Source: Serripes groenlandicus (Eukaryota > Mollusca > Bivalvia > Cardiida > Cardiidae). Taken from it: a stretch of 64,000 nucleotides of DNA. The first letter of the stretch is position 1; each line of letters begins with the position of its first letter. The translations under genes were made by a program, and so were the position numbers. This document shows positions 47,251-58,800 of this stretch, piece by piece. Location: assembly GCA_031761405.1 (NCBI GenBank), contig JASEVX010000008.1, forward strand, positions 40,307,675 through 40,371,674, written 5' to 3'. The notes under the pieces are model-generated. The model searched no databases, was not told the origin of the DNA, and saw only the letters and a program-made list of their open reading frames with translations.

Positions 47251-49752
47251 AGCTCGACTATTCGAAGAATATGAGAGCTATACTACTCACCCTGGCGTCG
47301 GCGTCGGCGTCCACGTCACACTTTGGTTAAGGTTTTGCATGCAAGTTCTTAAATACTACATGTATTGCATTGAAACTTTCTACAACCCTACCAAACTATC
47401 ACACCAATGTAGATTATCAAGTTAGATAACTCTATCCTGCATTTTATGCAAGTTATGGCCCTTTTTTACTTAGAAATTCTGGTTAAAGTTTTGCGTGCAA
47501 CTAAAGTAAGAGTCCATATCTCAGTATTTAATTGATGCATTGCATTGAAACTTTATACAGCACTACCCAACTATCACACCTATGTAGATTATCAAGTTAG
47601 ATAACTCTATCCTGCATTTTATGCAAGTTATGGCCCTTTTTTTACTTAGAAATTCTGGTTAAAGTTTTGCGTGCAACTAAATTAAGAGTCCATATCTCAG
47701 TATTTACTTGATGCATTGCATTGAAACTTTCTACAACCCTACCCAACTATCACACCTGTGTAGATTATCATCTAAGATAACTCTATCCTGCATTTTATGC
47801 AAGTTATGGCCCTTTTTTTACTTAGAAATTCTGGTTAAAGTTTTGCATGCAACTAAATTAAGAGTCCATATCTCAGTATATACTTGATGCATTGCATTGA
47901 ACCTTTATACAACCCTACCCAACTATTACACCTATGTAGATTAACAAGTTAGATAACTCTATCCTGCATTTTAGGCAAGTTATGGCACTTTTTTTACTTA
48001 GAAATTCTGGTTAAAGTTTTGCGTGCTACTAAATTAAGAGTCCATATCTCAGTATTTACTTGCTGCATTGCATTGAAACTTTCTACAACCCTACCCAACT
48101 ATTACACCTGTGTAGATTATCAAGTATGATAGCTCTATTCTGCATTTTATGCAAGTTATGGCCCTTTTTTTACATAGAAATACTGGTTAAAGTTTTGCGT
48201 GCAACTAAATTAAGAGTCCACGTCTCAGTATATACTTGATGCATTGCATTGAACCTTTATACAACCCTACCCAACTATCACACCTATGTAGATTATCAAG
48301 TATGATAACTCTATCCTGCATTTTATGCAAGTTATGGCCTTTTTGGACTTATAAATTCTGGTTAAAGTTTTGCATGCAACTACATAAAGAGACCATCTCT
48401 TAGTAACTACTTGATGCATTGCATTGAAACGTTATACAGCCCTTACCAACCAGCATTTTATGCAAGTTATGGACCTTTTTGGACTTAGAAATTCTGGTTA
48501 AAGTTTTGCAACTACATTTAGAGTGTAATCTCAGTAACAACTTGAACAATTGTATTGAAACTTTATACAACCTTTCCCAATTGTACAACTATAAACACAA
48601 CCAATTAAGATAACTCTATCCTGTATATGGTGCAAATTGTTGCCCTTTTTTATGTCTCCCCCTGTATACAGGGGAGATATATTGTTTTTGTCATGGGCGT
48701 CTGTCTGTCTGTCCTTCTGTCTGTCTGTCTGTCCGTCTGTCCGAAATCGTGTCCGCTCCATATCTCCAAGACGGCTTGAAGGATTTTCATGAAACTTGGC
48801 TCACATGTTCACCTCATCAAGGCGACGTGCAGAACCCGCGTCTCGACAATATAGGGTCAAGGTCAAGGTCACGCTTGAAGGTCAAAGGTTTGAGGCTTTA
48901 TTTCGTGTCCGCTCCATATCTCCCAGACGGCTTGAAGGATTTTCATGAAACTTGGGTCACATGTTCACCTCATCAAGGCGACGTGCAGAACCCGCGTCTT
49001 GACAATATAGGGTCAAGGTCAAGGTCACACTTGAAGGTCAAAGGTTTGAGGCTTTATTTCGTGTCCGCTCCATATCTCCGAGACGGCTTGAAGGATTTTC
49101 ATGAAACTTGGGTCACATGTTCACCTCATCAAGGCGACGTGCAGAACCTGCGTCTCGACAATATAGGGTCAAGGTCACGCTTGAATGTCAAAGGTTTGAG
49201 GCTTTATTTCGTGTCCGCTCCATATCTCCCAGACGGCTTGAAGGATTTTCATGAAACTTGGGTCACATGTTTACCTCATCAAGGCGACGTGCAGAACCCG
49301 CGTCTCGACAATATAGGGTCAATGTCAAGGTCACGCTTGAAGGTCAAAGGTTTGAGGCTTTATTTCGTGTCCGCTCCATATCTGTCCCAAATTTATAGGT
49401 TGGAATGTTTTGAGAGATTTTGACAGATATTTGAGGGGAGACATCTGTTTTTTGCAAAAACAATTCTAGTTTTACTTAGAAATTATGGTTAAAGGTTTGC
49501 GTGCAACTACATTAAGAGTCCATATCTTAGTAACTACTTGATGCATTCCATTGAAAGGTTATACAACCCTATCTAACCATCAAACCTATGAAAATAATCA
49601 TGTTAAATAACACTATCCTGCATATAATGCAAATTATCACCCACTAAGAAATTGTGGTTAATGTTTTGCATGCAACTACATTAGAGTCCATTATCTCGGT
49701 AACTTAAATAAGCGGTGGAATAGTCGAGCGCGCTGTCCTCCGACAGCTCTTG
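47251..49752 (+). mobile_element. Nested Helitron-like element, family with GCTCGACTATTC ends
   Basis: 5' AGCTCGACTATTCG pairs with GAATAGTCGAGC before the hairpin GCTGTCCTCCGACAGC and CTTG. The body is about eight tandem units of roughly 178 bp (GGTTAAAGTTTTGCGTGCA marks each). It is interrupted by a third-level element at 48652. Confidence 0.65.
48652..49469 (+). mobile_element. Third-level Helitron-like element with TGTCTCCCC ends
   Basis: TGTCTCCCC at the 5' end and GGGGAGACA before the 3' hairpin (GTTTTTTGCAAAAAC) and CTAG. It carries four units of about 155 bp (TTCGTGTCCGCTCCATATCT marks each). The 224-codon open frame at 48749 is only read-through of this array. Confidence 0.65.
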
Positions 49753-51030
49753 TTATGAAAGTGCTTGTCTGATTTTAAGAAAATATAATACGAATCTTAC
49801 TGTAATGATCCTCTATTTAATTTGTTTAAGCCGTTTTGATTGGTTACACAATCATATCAACCAGGCGTCATCACAAAAAGGGTAAATTGAACTTTTAGCT
49901 ACAAATGACAACCAACTCCTACCATTCCAATAGACCAATTAAATTTCCACAAAACATCACAAGAATGTTCCTTTGGTGGTCCTCTTTCAAAATTGTTCAA
50001 AGATTTAAATTCCATTGATAACTTTGGTTGCTGCGGCATCAGAAAGTGAGAAAAATACCCAAATTTTAAAATCCTTTTCCTCCATAATCTACTTGTGCGA
50101 TTGCAAGATAATTTGGTAGAAATGTTCCTTAAGTGTCCCTCTAAATGAACTGTTGAAGCCATATTGATTTCGTTGAAAAACAGGGCAGCAAGGCGGCATC
50201 AGGAAAGGTGCAAAATGACAAAAACTTTATAATTCCATTCTTATTAAAGTTCTTGTTAGATTTCAAGATATAAATGGCCTTTACTGATAAGCTGTTTCTT
50301 GAGAAGTGTCTGGACACTCCTTTGCAGTTTCATTTGCACTCCCTGATAAAATTTTCCCAGATATTTGCAGTTAAATATTTGCTACTAATTTACTATCAAT
50401 TAGGTGATTGATTTAGGGCCATCTTGGCCCTCTTGTTGTAAAATCCCATTTAATCCAGAATTAAATTATCCAATGTCAAAGGAAATGTGTGTCTCAACCA
50501 TCTTTACAAACATAGCAGACGATTTTAACAACATCTTGGCAAACTATTAACAACCTCCTCAAATAAAAGTGTAATGATAAATAGAGCTGAAAACATTCTC
50601 CTTTTGTCACAATGTTATCAAAAGAAACTGCTGTATTTGCATCGAAATGCGTCTGGATATGAGTAAGGGCCAACTAATTTAAGTAACCTTTTTTCCGAAA
50701 TTCTTTACATGGGAAAACTCTGCAGCAAGCTTTTGTTTTCCCACACAATAGATCCTTGTCATATAAAAACTACCTTCCAGTTTCTGCAACGAGCTGAGAT
50801 TCATATATGCGCAGTCTGATCAGGATCTCTCATTTTTGCTATATAGTCACACAAGCAACTTTGCCTCCACCGGGAAAGAAAAATGACGTAATAAAATACT
50901 GAGAGTTGAAGTATAAAGTTTGATCGTATTTTATTTATTTATAACGTGGGTTTTTATTTGACGTGGCTCAATCTACCCGGGAGAAATAGAGACAAGGGAA
51001 TTGCGTCATTTATTTAAAACTAAACATGTT

Positions 51031-51232
51031 CATATCCCGGACGACATGCGTCATTCGTCTTCCACCAATTGGCTAAGTCTATGTGGAAAAGCAGCCAGTT
51101 GCTTGGGAAGATTGTTGTGTGGAGTACTGGTGTGAGAAAACCAGGAAATGCATGAGTAGGTGAACTGGCCGCCGTGATATAACTGAGAAATTGTTAAAAA
51201 CGGCGTTAAACCCCAATCAATCATATCCCGGA
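51031..51232 (+). mobile_element. 5'-truncated SINE with target duplication
   Basis: Only the body and 3' core (51042-51221) are present, flanked by CATATCCCGGA on both sides. This shows target-primed insertion of a truncated copy. Confidence 0.75.
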
Positions 51233-51365
51233 ATTTTATAGACTCTCTTCAACACAAACGACTTTAGACACAGTTATAGCAGTCAGATTTTGAAAACATA
51301 GTGAGAAAAGGAGAAACTGCTTGTAATGAGCAAAGCATACTTTAAAAAAAAATGTTTCTACTCTG

Positions 51366-51576
51366 TTAACCCTTTCCCACCTGCAGACCCATTTGTTGCA
51401 ATCGCAGCAGATGATTTTTGAAAACATTGTGGTCTAAGGAGAAATTGATCCTTTGGCCACTATGATTTCAACTTTATTTAACAATTTAACTATCTTTTAT
51501 GGAGATTTTTCAGGTATTTGTCACTATGTTTTCAATGTTATCTGCTGCAGATTTGCTGTATGTGGGTAAGGGTTAA
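51366..51576. mobile_element. Palindromic TTAA-type element
   Basis: TTAACCCTTTCCCACCTGCA to TGTGGGTAAGGGTTAA, TTAA on both sides. Confidence 0.7.
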
Positions 51577-51828
51577 AATTACTCAAATAGTTATATTGTC
51601 TTTTTATACTCTTCGACAATGTAAACGTTATTTGGTAATTTGGATTGATCCAAAAACCAAAAGTTTAGGAAGTTTAGAATATAATTTTCTCCCTTGTAAT
51701 TAGAAAACATTTACTCATATTTTCCTTTCATGCACAATTAACAGTCAGAGTTTGTCGTTTTTTTAATTATTGTCGGGCAGTTTTTGCAGAATACATTGAG
51801 TTTCAGGGAATTGCATTGACGAATTTTT

Positions 51829-52150
51829 AGCTCCACTTTCAGCCAGTCAAGCTTATGACATGGCGAATTGTCTGTTGTGCGTGCATCAACTTTTTACTTC
51901 AAACAACTTTTCCTCCCCAACCACTAGGCCAATTGGGATGAATCTTCAAAGGAAGCATCCTCTCAAAGTCATCTCCTAAATTCCTTCAAATGTTATGGAT
52001 CCATGTACAATTCTGGTTTCCATGGCAACTGAAAGAAAAAATTCTCCCCCTAAACTGGTTGGCCGATTTTCAAATAATTTTGTAGTAATGTTCCTTTGGT
52101 GACTCTCTATCAGATTCCTTCAAGCCATGTTGATTGGTTGAAAAACATGG
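51829..52150 (+). mobile_element. Truncated Helitron-like element, GCTCCACT family
   Basis: 5' AGCTCCACTTTCAGCCAGTC, then text close to 63636-64000 (CAAATAATTTTGTAG...GTTCCTT). No 3' terminus is found. Confidence 0.4.
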
Positions 52151-52705
52151 ATATTTTTCAAATTCTAAGATAGTTAATTTCATTAGTCATGAATTCATTC
52201 CAAACATGAAGCTGAACAGTTAACAAAAAAATCAGTTGAATATTTACTAATATATCTTAGTAAACTCGTTTAATAAAAGTGATAATAAATAAACACTCAT
52301 GAAATATCCTCTTTATATGTGTGTATATATATATGCAAAAGCGATATATAAGGTGATGTGACCAATCGAGCCACCTCTCTTCGTTCATGCCAGACATACT
52401 AATATTCAGAGCTCTAGATAAGGGACGTATTTCATGTTCTAAAATCCTTATTTGACCTCAAAAACCTATGTTGTGGGTACTCAAAATAATCTTCTCAATG
52501 AGACGATTCTTTTGAGTACTCAACAATATAGGTTTTAGGAGTGCTAACAGAGATATCATGGAAGAAAGACCTGTTTATCTGTTTACTCATCCTGATCTAG
52601 TGCTCTGCTAATATTACTATAAATATGCTTTTGTTTTATTTTGAACACAGAACCTTAACACGCTGATACTGTGAGTGAAGTACAAAGATCTGCCTTCGAA
52701 TCACG

Positions 52706-52822
52706 ATGGTCTCCCATGCCCAACTACAAAACTACAAACATGATTATCCAAAAGTGTGTATGACAGGCGTGCTAGGCTGTAGATGGCACAGATATAAACA
52801 GTCGAAAAATGGCTCTAATAAG
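52706..52822 (+). CDS. GDPD5: GDPD exon 1 (start)
   Basis: Thirty-nine codons from ATG, phase 0 at the GTATTA donor. Begins MVSHAQLQNY and continues CMTGVLGCRWHRYKQS. Length and Cys18/Cys25 line up with the human GDE2 N-terminus, which supports this start. Confidence 0.88.
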
Positions 52823-55800
52823 GTATTACTTGGTTTAAAACAAGCTGATGCCAGCTCCATATATTTTTCCTGATATTACATTTATAAACAAGCTTCACGG
52901 CGCTGCATTGTGGACTTTCCTACAATACGTTTTGGTTGTCTGAAAGTGATACATGTACTTTCATTGATATCAGATTTTCTGTTCTTTTTCTTGAGGTCAT
53001 TTTAAATATTCTAAATTCGAAAGAGTCGGAAATAACCAAACTGTAATAAGTTATCCCTTTCCCACATACAACAGAGCTGTAACAGAAGACTTTGAAATTA
53101 TCAAATACGAAATATAAAAAGTCTATAAAGGATCATATTATGATTATTGAAAAGAGTGAAATTATTGTGGCAAATGGAGAAATTGCTCATTAATGTCTCC
53201 TTTTGTCACAATGATTTCAAGTCGTCTGCTGCAAAAGCAAGTGTCTACATGAGAGAAAGGGTTACAGGATAAAATCATACATGCTGAACATAATTTATTT
53301 TAGTTTGTTGTAAGTTTTGAGTTGACAATGACTTGTTTGTGTATGACAGGCGTGCTAGGCTGTAGATGGCACAGATATAAACAGTCGAAAGATGGCTCTA
53401 ATAAGGTATTACTTGGTTTAAAACAAGCTGATGCCAGCTCCATATATTTTGATATAACATTTATAAACAATCTTCACGGCGCTACTGTTGAATTTCCTAC
53501 AATACGTTTTGGTTGTCTGAAAGTGATACTTTCATTGATATCAGATTTTCTGTTCGAAAAATTCGAATCGGAAATAACCAAAATATAAAAAGTCTCTATA
53601 AAGGATATTATGATTATTGAAAAGAGTGAAATTATTGTGGCAAATGGAGAAATTGCTCATTATGAGCAATGTCTCCTTTTGCCACAATGATTTCAAGTCG
53701 TCTGCTGCAGAGGCGTCAGAAATTGTCTACACGAGGGAAAGGGTTACAGGATAAAATCATACATACTGAACATAATTTATTTTGGTTTGTTGTAAGTTTT
53801 GAGTTGACATTGATTTGTTTTCCACTTTCAGAAAGATGTTATGTGGTTCACCTTTCTTCTTCTCACATCACTGTTTGTGATATTCTGGTTCTATTCAATA
53901 CTGGTAATAAAGAATGACAAATACACACTAGATGAGTAAGTATTGTTTAGAAATTGACCTTTACCTATTCCCGGTTGAATGATTGGGTTTTAACTGCTTT
54001 TAACAATTTTCAGTCATATCACATGGCGGCGACCAATTTACCAATTACTCATGTGTTTCCTGACTTTCTCACACCAGTACTCCAGCGGTTGTTCCAAGCA
54101 TCTAGCTGCTTTTTCATATATATTTTCATGATAGACCATTGGTGAAAGATGAATGACGCTGGTCACAGTGAACTTTGTCAAACATTAGAAAGGATGTTGG
54201 CCGAGCTGGGACCCAAGCTACCAACCCCTGGGTTCATAGCCTGCTTTGCAACCGGCTGAGCTACCTAGGCATACAACCAAATCTGCAGCAGAAAGCTTTG
54301 ACATCATCAGTGCAAAATTACGTAAACTCTTTTTATGAATATAATTAATGACATTGTGACAAAAGGAGAAATTGTTCATGATGAGCAGTTTACTTCATTT
54401 GCCAAAACGTTGTTAAAATTTGTCAGCTGCAGATTTGACAAAGGGTTTAAAGCTCTTTCTGTTAACCCTTTCCCTCATATAGACGCTTTCTGACGCCTCT
54501 GCAGCAGACAGCTTTTTGAAAACATAGTGACAAAAGAAGAAGTTGCACAAAACATGCAATTTCTCCTTTTGCCACAATGTTTTCCACTTTTTGTCATAGG
54601 TTATCCATTCAATTATGGAGATTTTCTATGTTTTGACAAAATGCAGAATTGTCGTAACTATGAGGGAAAGGGTTAATTCAATATAACACATACATGTACA
54701 TGCAATATTAGGTCCTAGATAAAGGAGAGTGGTAACTCTAAAGAATGTTTTAAGCATACTTATTTTTGTCCACATAATCAATGGTTTTCCTCAGAAGGAT
54801 TAGGAGCAGACAACCTTTTGAATTTAACGGTTATGCTGCGTTTACACTAGGCCACAATGTCTAAGATCTCCGCGATTTGAGAGAATCGTGATGAGCGTGG
54901 GGGTTGTGGGGTCCAATCGTAGTGATTGTGACGAATATGCCGATTTGACGCCAAATCTTGAGAGCGTGATTGAACTTGGGAATCATAGTAGAGCGTAGTA
55001 ATCCTTAACAGACCTTAACCGGGCGTAACAGAACTTGATGCGCCATTGTAGGGGATCTTGATGAATTTGGAAACATGATTCCTTCAAGGTTCACTACGAT
55101 GCCACCACGTTTTTATCACGCTCTATCACTCTTTACTACGATTCGTCAAGATACATTGAATAGCAAGAATAATTACATCACGCTGTGACACATTCTACTA
55201 CGAACATCCCGATCGGCATACAGGCTTTGACACGCTCTGATAAGTTCCCGCGCGGTTCCCACGATGTGTATCCACGCTCTGCAAGCTTCATTATGTTTGC
55301 AACACTGAACAAGAAAACATCTATAGTTTATGGTAGATTAAAAATATGCCAGCCTTTTCATACCCAATCGTGCTGCAAGCATGGAGGTTTTGCTCAAATC
55401 GTGGCCATAAATCGCAGGAGATCTTAACATAACCTAAGGGAACGTGACATAACGTGATAGCTGCAGATGTGGAAAAGTGTTTATCATTATTCCGTGTGTT
55501 TTGTAATCTGGTATCACTGTTAATTAATGTTGTTTGTATTCCAGGTTTATGTATGGCCAGGTGAAAAGATGGGTGTCATGGTATACTATACTGCTAGCTG
55601 TGATCTGTGTTTTGTTCTCTTATCTTATGATTCTTATGGTAAGGTTCCGGTTCAATATTGTATAACGCTTTAATGATTGATTGATTGGGGTTAATGCCCT
55701 TTTAAACAATATTTCACTCATAGCATGGCAGCCAGGTCACCTGCCCATGTGTTTCATGGCTTTCTGACAACAGTCTTTCCATAAAGTACCTGCCTGCTTT

Positions 55801-58800
55801 TCGAAATAAATTGATCCACCCGTTGTTTGAACCCGATTGGTGCTTATCTTTTACTTTTCTCAAAAGTTGGAAAGAATGTTGCTTGAGATGGTTTCAAACT
55901 CATGACCCATGTACAGTCCCTGTTAGACTGAGCTGCTCAGCTTATGGCGCTTTCAATCTGCCTTGCCAAAAATTGACCTTTTATAAAGAATGTTGCCTGA
56001 GATGGTTTTAAACTCACAACCCATGTACAGTCCCTGTTAGACTGAGCTGCTCCGAGCCTCGGCATATGGCGCTTTCAATCTGCCTTGCCAAAATTGACCT
56101 TTTATAAGGGTTAGAAATTAGAAATTTCTTAAATTGGGTGAAATCACACCTTTATTAATAAACAAAGGAATATACTGTGTGGTTTATATGGCAATGTTTC
56201 GATCTGACTGAATGTATACATGTGTATGGCCAATTTAAAAAACCTGCTTATAACTTGTTCAGTTATTTATTAAAACATAAGCGGGTAAAATGTGGTATTT
56301 TCTACAATCTTTTGAGTCTGAAACAACCTACTGTTTAATCCTTTCCCACATACAGACATTTTCTGACACCTGCAGCAAATCACTTTTGAAAACATTGTTG
56401 CAAAAGGAGAAATTGCTTATAACGATATTTCCAACTCCATTCAATTGTAATACTTTTATATTCTGTATTTTGGCCTAGATATTTTCAAAGTCGTCTGCTG
56501 CAGATTTGTTGTATGTGGGAAAAGTTGAGGGTTTTTGTGTAAATACTTTAATTTCTTTATTAAGAGCTCCAAATTACATTTCAGATTTTAAGTTTGTGCC
56601 ATATCATACAAGGGCATCAGTTGTTTATACACCCGGTCCACATTGTGATTATTTTCATAATTCTCGCTGTGTGTATAGCCCTGACTATTGTTGTAGAAGA
56701 TCTGTGGATTGAAGAATTTGATGTGGTCTATTTGTCTTTTCAAGTGAGTATATTTTCCCTTTGACTTCCCCACTTGCAGACACATTTTGCAGTATCTGCA
56801 GCAGGCAGCTTTTGAAAACATTGTGACAAGTAGAGCAATTGCTCTTAATGAGCAACTTCCCGTTCTACCACAATGTTTTCAATTATATCAAATATTGATG
56901 CTTTCATTTGAAGATATTTTCCACATTTTTCACTTTATGTTTCCAAAGTCGTCTTCTGCAGATTGGTTGTATGTGGGAATGGGTTTTCTTCCTGATCTAC
57001 GCCTGTCAAAAACCATTTAATTTTAGGAATTAAAATTTATGGTGGTTTTGAAAACATAATGTACATGGCCATTCTGTGGCCCTAATTTTTAATCAAATTG
57101 CTTTTATGATAGATACAGTCAAACTTGTCTTAAGCAGCCACCATTGGGAGAGTCAAAATGTGGCTGCTGAACACAGGTGGCTCCTTAATTAATACAAGTC
57201 AAATAAAGAAGAAAATGTTGTTTTGGTTAATCTTCAAATGTCTGCTAAATACAAGTTGACTGCTTAACAGAGGTAACCGCTAATACAAGTTTGACTGTAT
57301 ATGACCATTAAAACAGGGAATGCTCTGATTAGACTGCACTAAACAACAGGCTGATCTGATCTTCTGTGGTCAAAATTATTTTGTTAACCTGTGACTTGGT
57401 TTCATTTAATCTTATGCTGATTGATGAAATTTTGAGAAAAATCTGTGACATTGAATTAACAGCAAAAATATCAATGTTATTGTTGGCATTTACTCTTCTA
57501 TAAGCCTTGCCGAAAATGATTAATTACTTCTTTTCTCCTAACGTTTTATACTCTGCAGCATATTGTTAGTTGGAGTAAGATTTTTTTCCTTAAGACACTT
57601 TAAATTCCATATCATTGAATGTTTAAAACGTTTTGAATTTTTGATTTTCCATTAATAAAGTAATGTCACATTGATAGAAAAAGTGAATTTGTTCCTTCAT
57701 TCAAACATCATTTGATGCCTCTGCAACTAAGAAGCTTTGAAATATTGCTTTTATTTATCAATCTAAGTTCTCTATTTCTTACCTTATATTTTGTCTCATA
57801 TTGATTATTGTTATACAATTTGGGGTAACTTTAGTGACAAACTTTTAAACAATATATATAAATTCCAAAAAAGAGCTGCACAAACTATCTTGGACAAAAC
57901 ATACGACACACCAAGTGAGGAACTCTTTCAGGAACTTAAAAGGATGAAATTTCAAGATCGAATTACATGTACATACAAAAAGGCTATACTTGTGTACAAA
58001 TCCCTTAAAAAAGAATTCCCAGAATAAATGACTAATCTATTCACATCATCAACAAATACAAATTTAAGATCTGCCACCCAGCATACACTTACATTCCTAA
58101 ACCTAGAATAGAATGTTATAAAAATCTTTGACCTACTCAGGACCAAAACTATGGAACCAGATTCCACTACATATCAGGAACTGTGAAAATTTAAAGAAAT
58201 TGAAAACAACATATCTTTCCTGGTGGCATAGTGGTGGGAATCTTTTACTTGATTAAATTCTTGCCCATAACAGTACTGGTTACTTGAATGCAACAGTTGT
58301 CTATATAACTATGTGCATGATACCTGATATAATATTATATGTAAATATTTGTAAATGTTTTAACAGAGGCCCACAGGAAATACTGGGCATGCCCAACTGT
58401 GCAGCCTCTATAAATAAAGTCTTTATTATTATTATTTAACCTTGTCACAAATTAGTACTTTTATGTGTCACTGATTTTAATTTGTTGTTTCATTCATTTT
58501 CACTTTGGAGGAGTTAAAAAAATGCTTTTACTGCATTATTACATCAGATTATTTAATATAGCATTGATGAATTTGTTTTATTTTGTAGATGTTTGGACCT
58601 TTTTTACAAATAGGCGCTGTTTGTTTAATGACCCTTTTGTCATGGACCATATCTCAAGAGTGGAATAGAATCTCACAATTTAGTAAGTTATTAATACAGC
58701 ATTAATCTCTTTTCCTGATAAAGTTGATTTTAGATTCCCTATCAGAAGATAACTTTTGAAAACATTGTGGAAAAGGGGGTGGGGGTTTGTGAGACATTTC

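Larger units (their letters stand above)
44869..50435 (+). mobile_element. Large Helitron-like non-autonomous element with nested insertions
   Basis: The 5' end (ATCACCTGAGCC, with a hairpin pairing CACCTGAG and CTCAAGGTG) pairs with AGGTGAT just before the 3' hairpin GGGCCATCTTGGCCC and a CTTG end. Inside are four units of about 480 bp beginning near 44960, 45290, 46771 and 49755. Two of them are interrupted by other elements. There is no protein-coding capacity. Confidence 0.6.
30865..52705. other. Gene-poor, repeat-filled intergenic region
   Basis: No gene is supported between the divergent kinase fusion and GDPD genes. The region holds palindromic TTAA elements, tRNA-derived SINEs, GAGCC-type inverted-repeat elements, a LINE tail, two short tandem arrays and the 5.6 kb nest of Helitron-like elements. 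One isolated open segment with good splice borders (35239-35385) is listed separately. Stretches not listed singly (about 35440-36430, 42190-43440, 44000-44860 and 52150-52700) show only AT-rich unique sequence to me. Confidence 0.6.
52757..53823. repeat. Tandem segmental duplication including GDPD exon 1
   Basis: Unit 1 (52757-53338) and unit 2 (53339-53823) share exon 1 end, donor, intron text (AAAACAAGCTGATGCCAGCT) and a palindromic element. Unit 2 has lost about 90 bp at the element's left half. Confidence 0.75.

Noticed and set aside
48749..49423. 224-codon open frame with repeated SAPYLPDGLKDFHETW
   Set aside because: It is read-through of a 155 bp tandem array with a near-multiple-of-three period inside a Helitron-like element; no gene context or homology.
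53328..53405. Extra internal exon of GDPD in series with exon 1
   Set aside because: The nearest acceptor (ATGACAG at 53348) puts a stop in frame at once, so it cannot follow exon 1.
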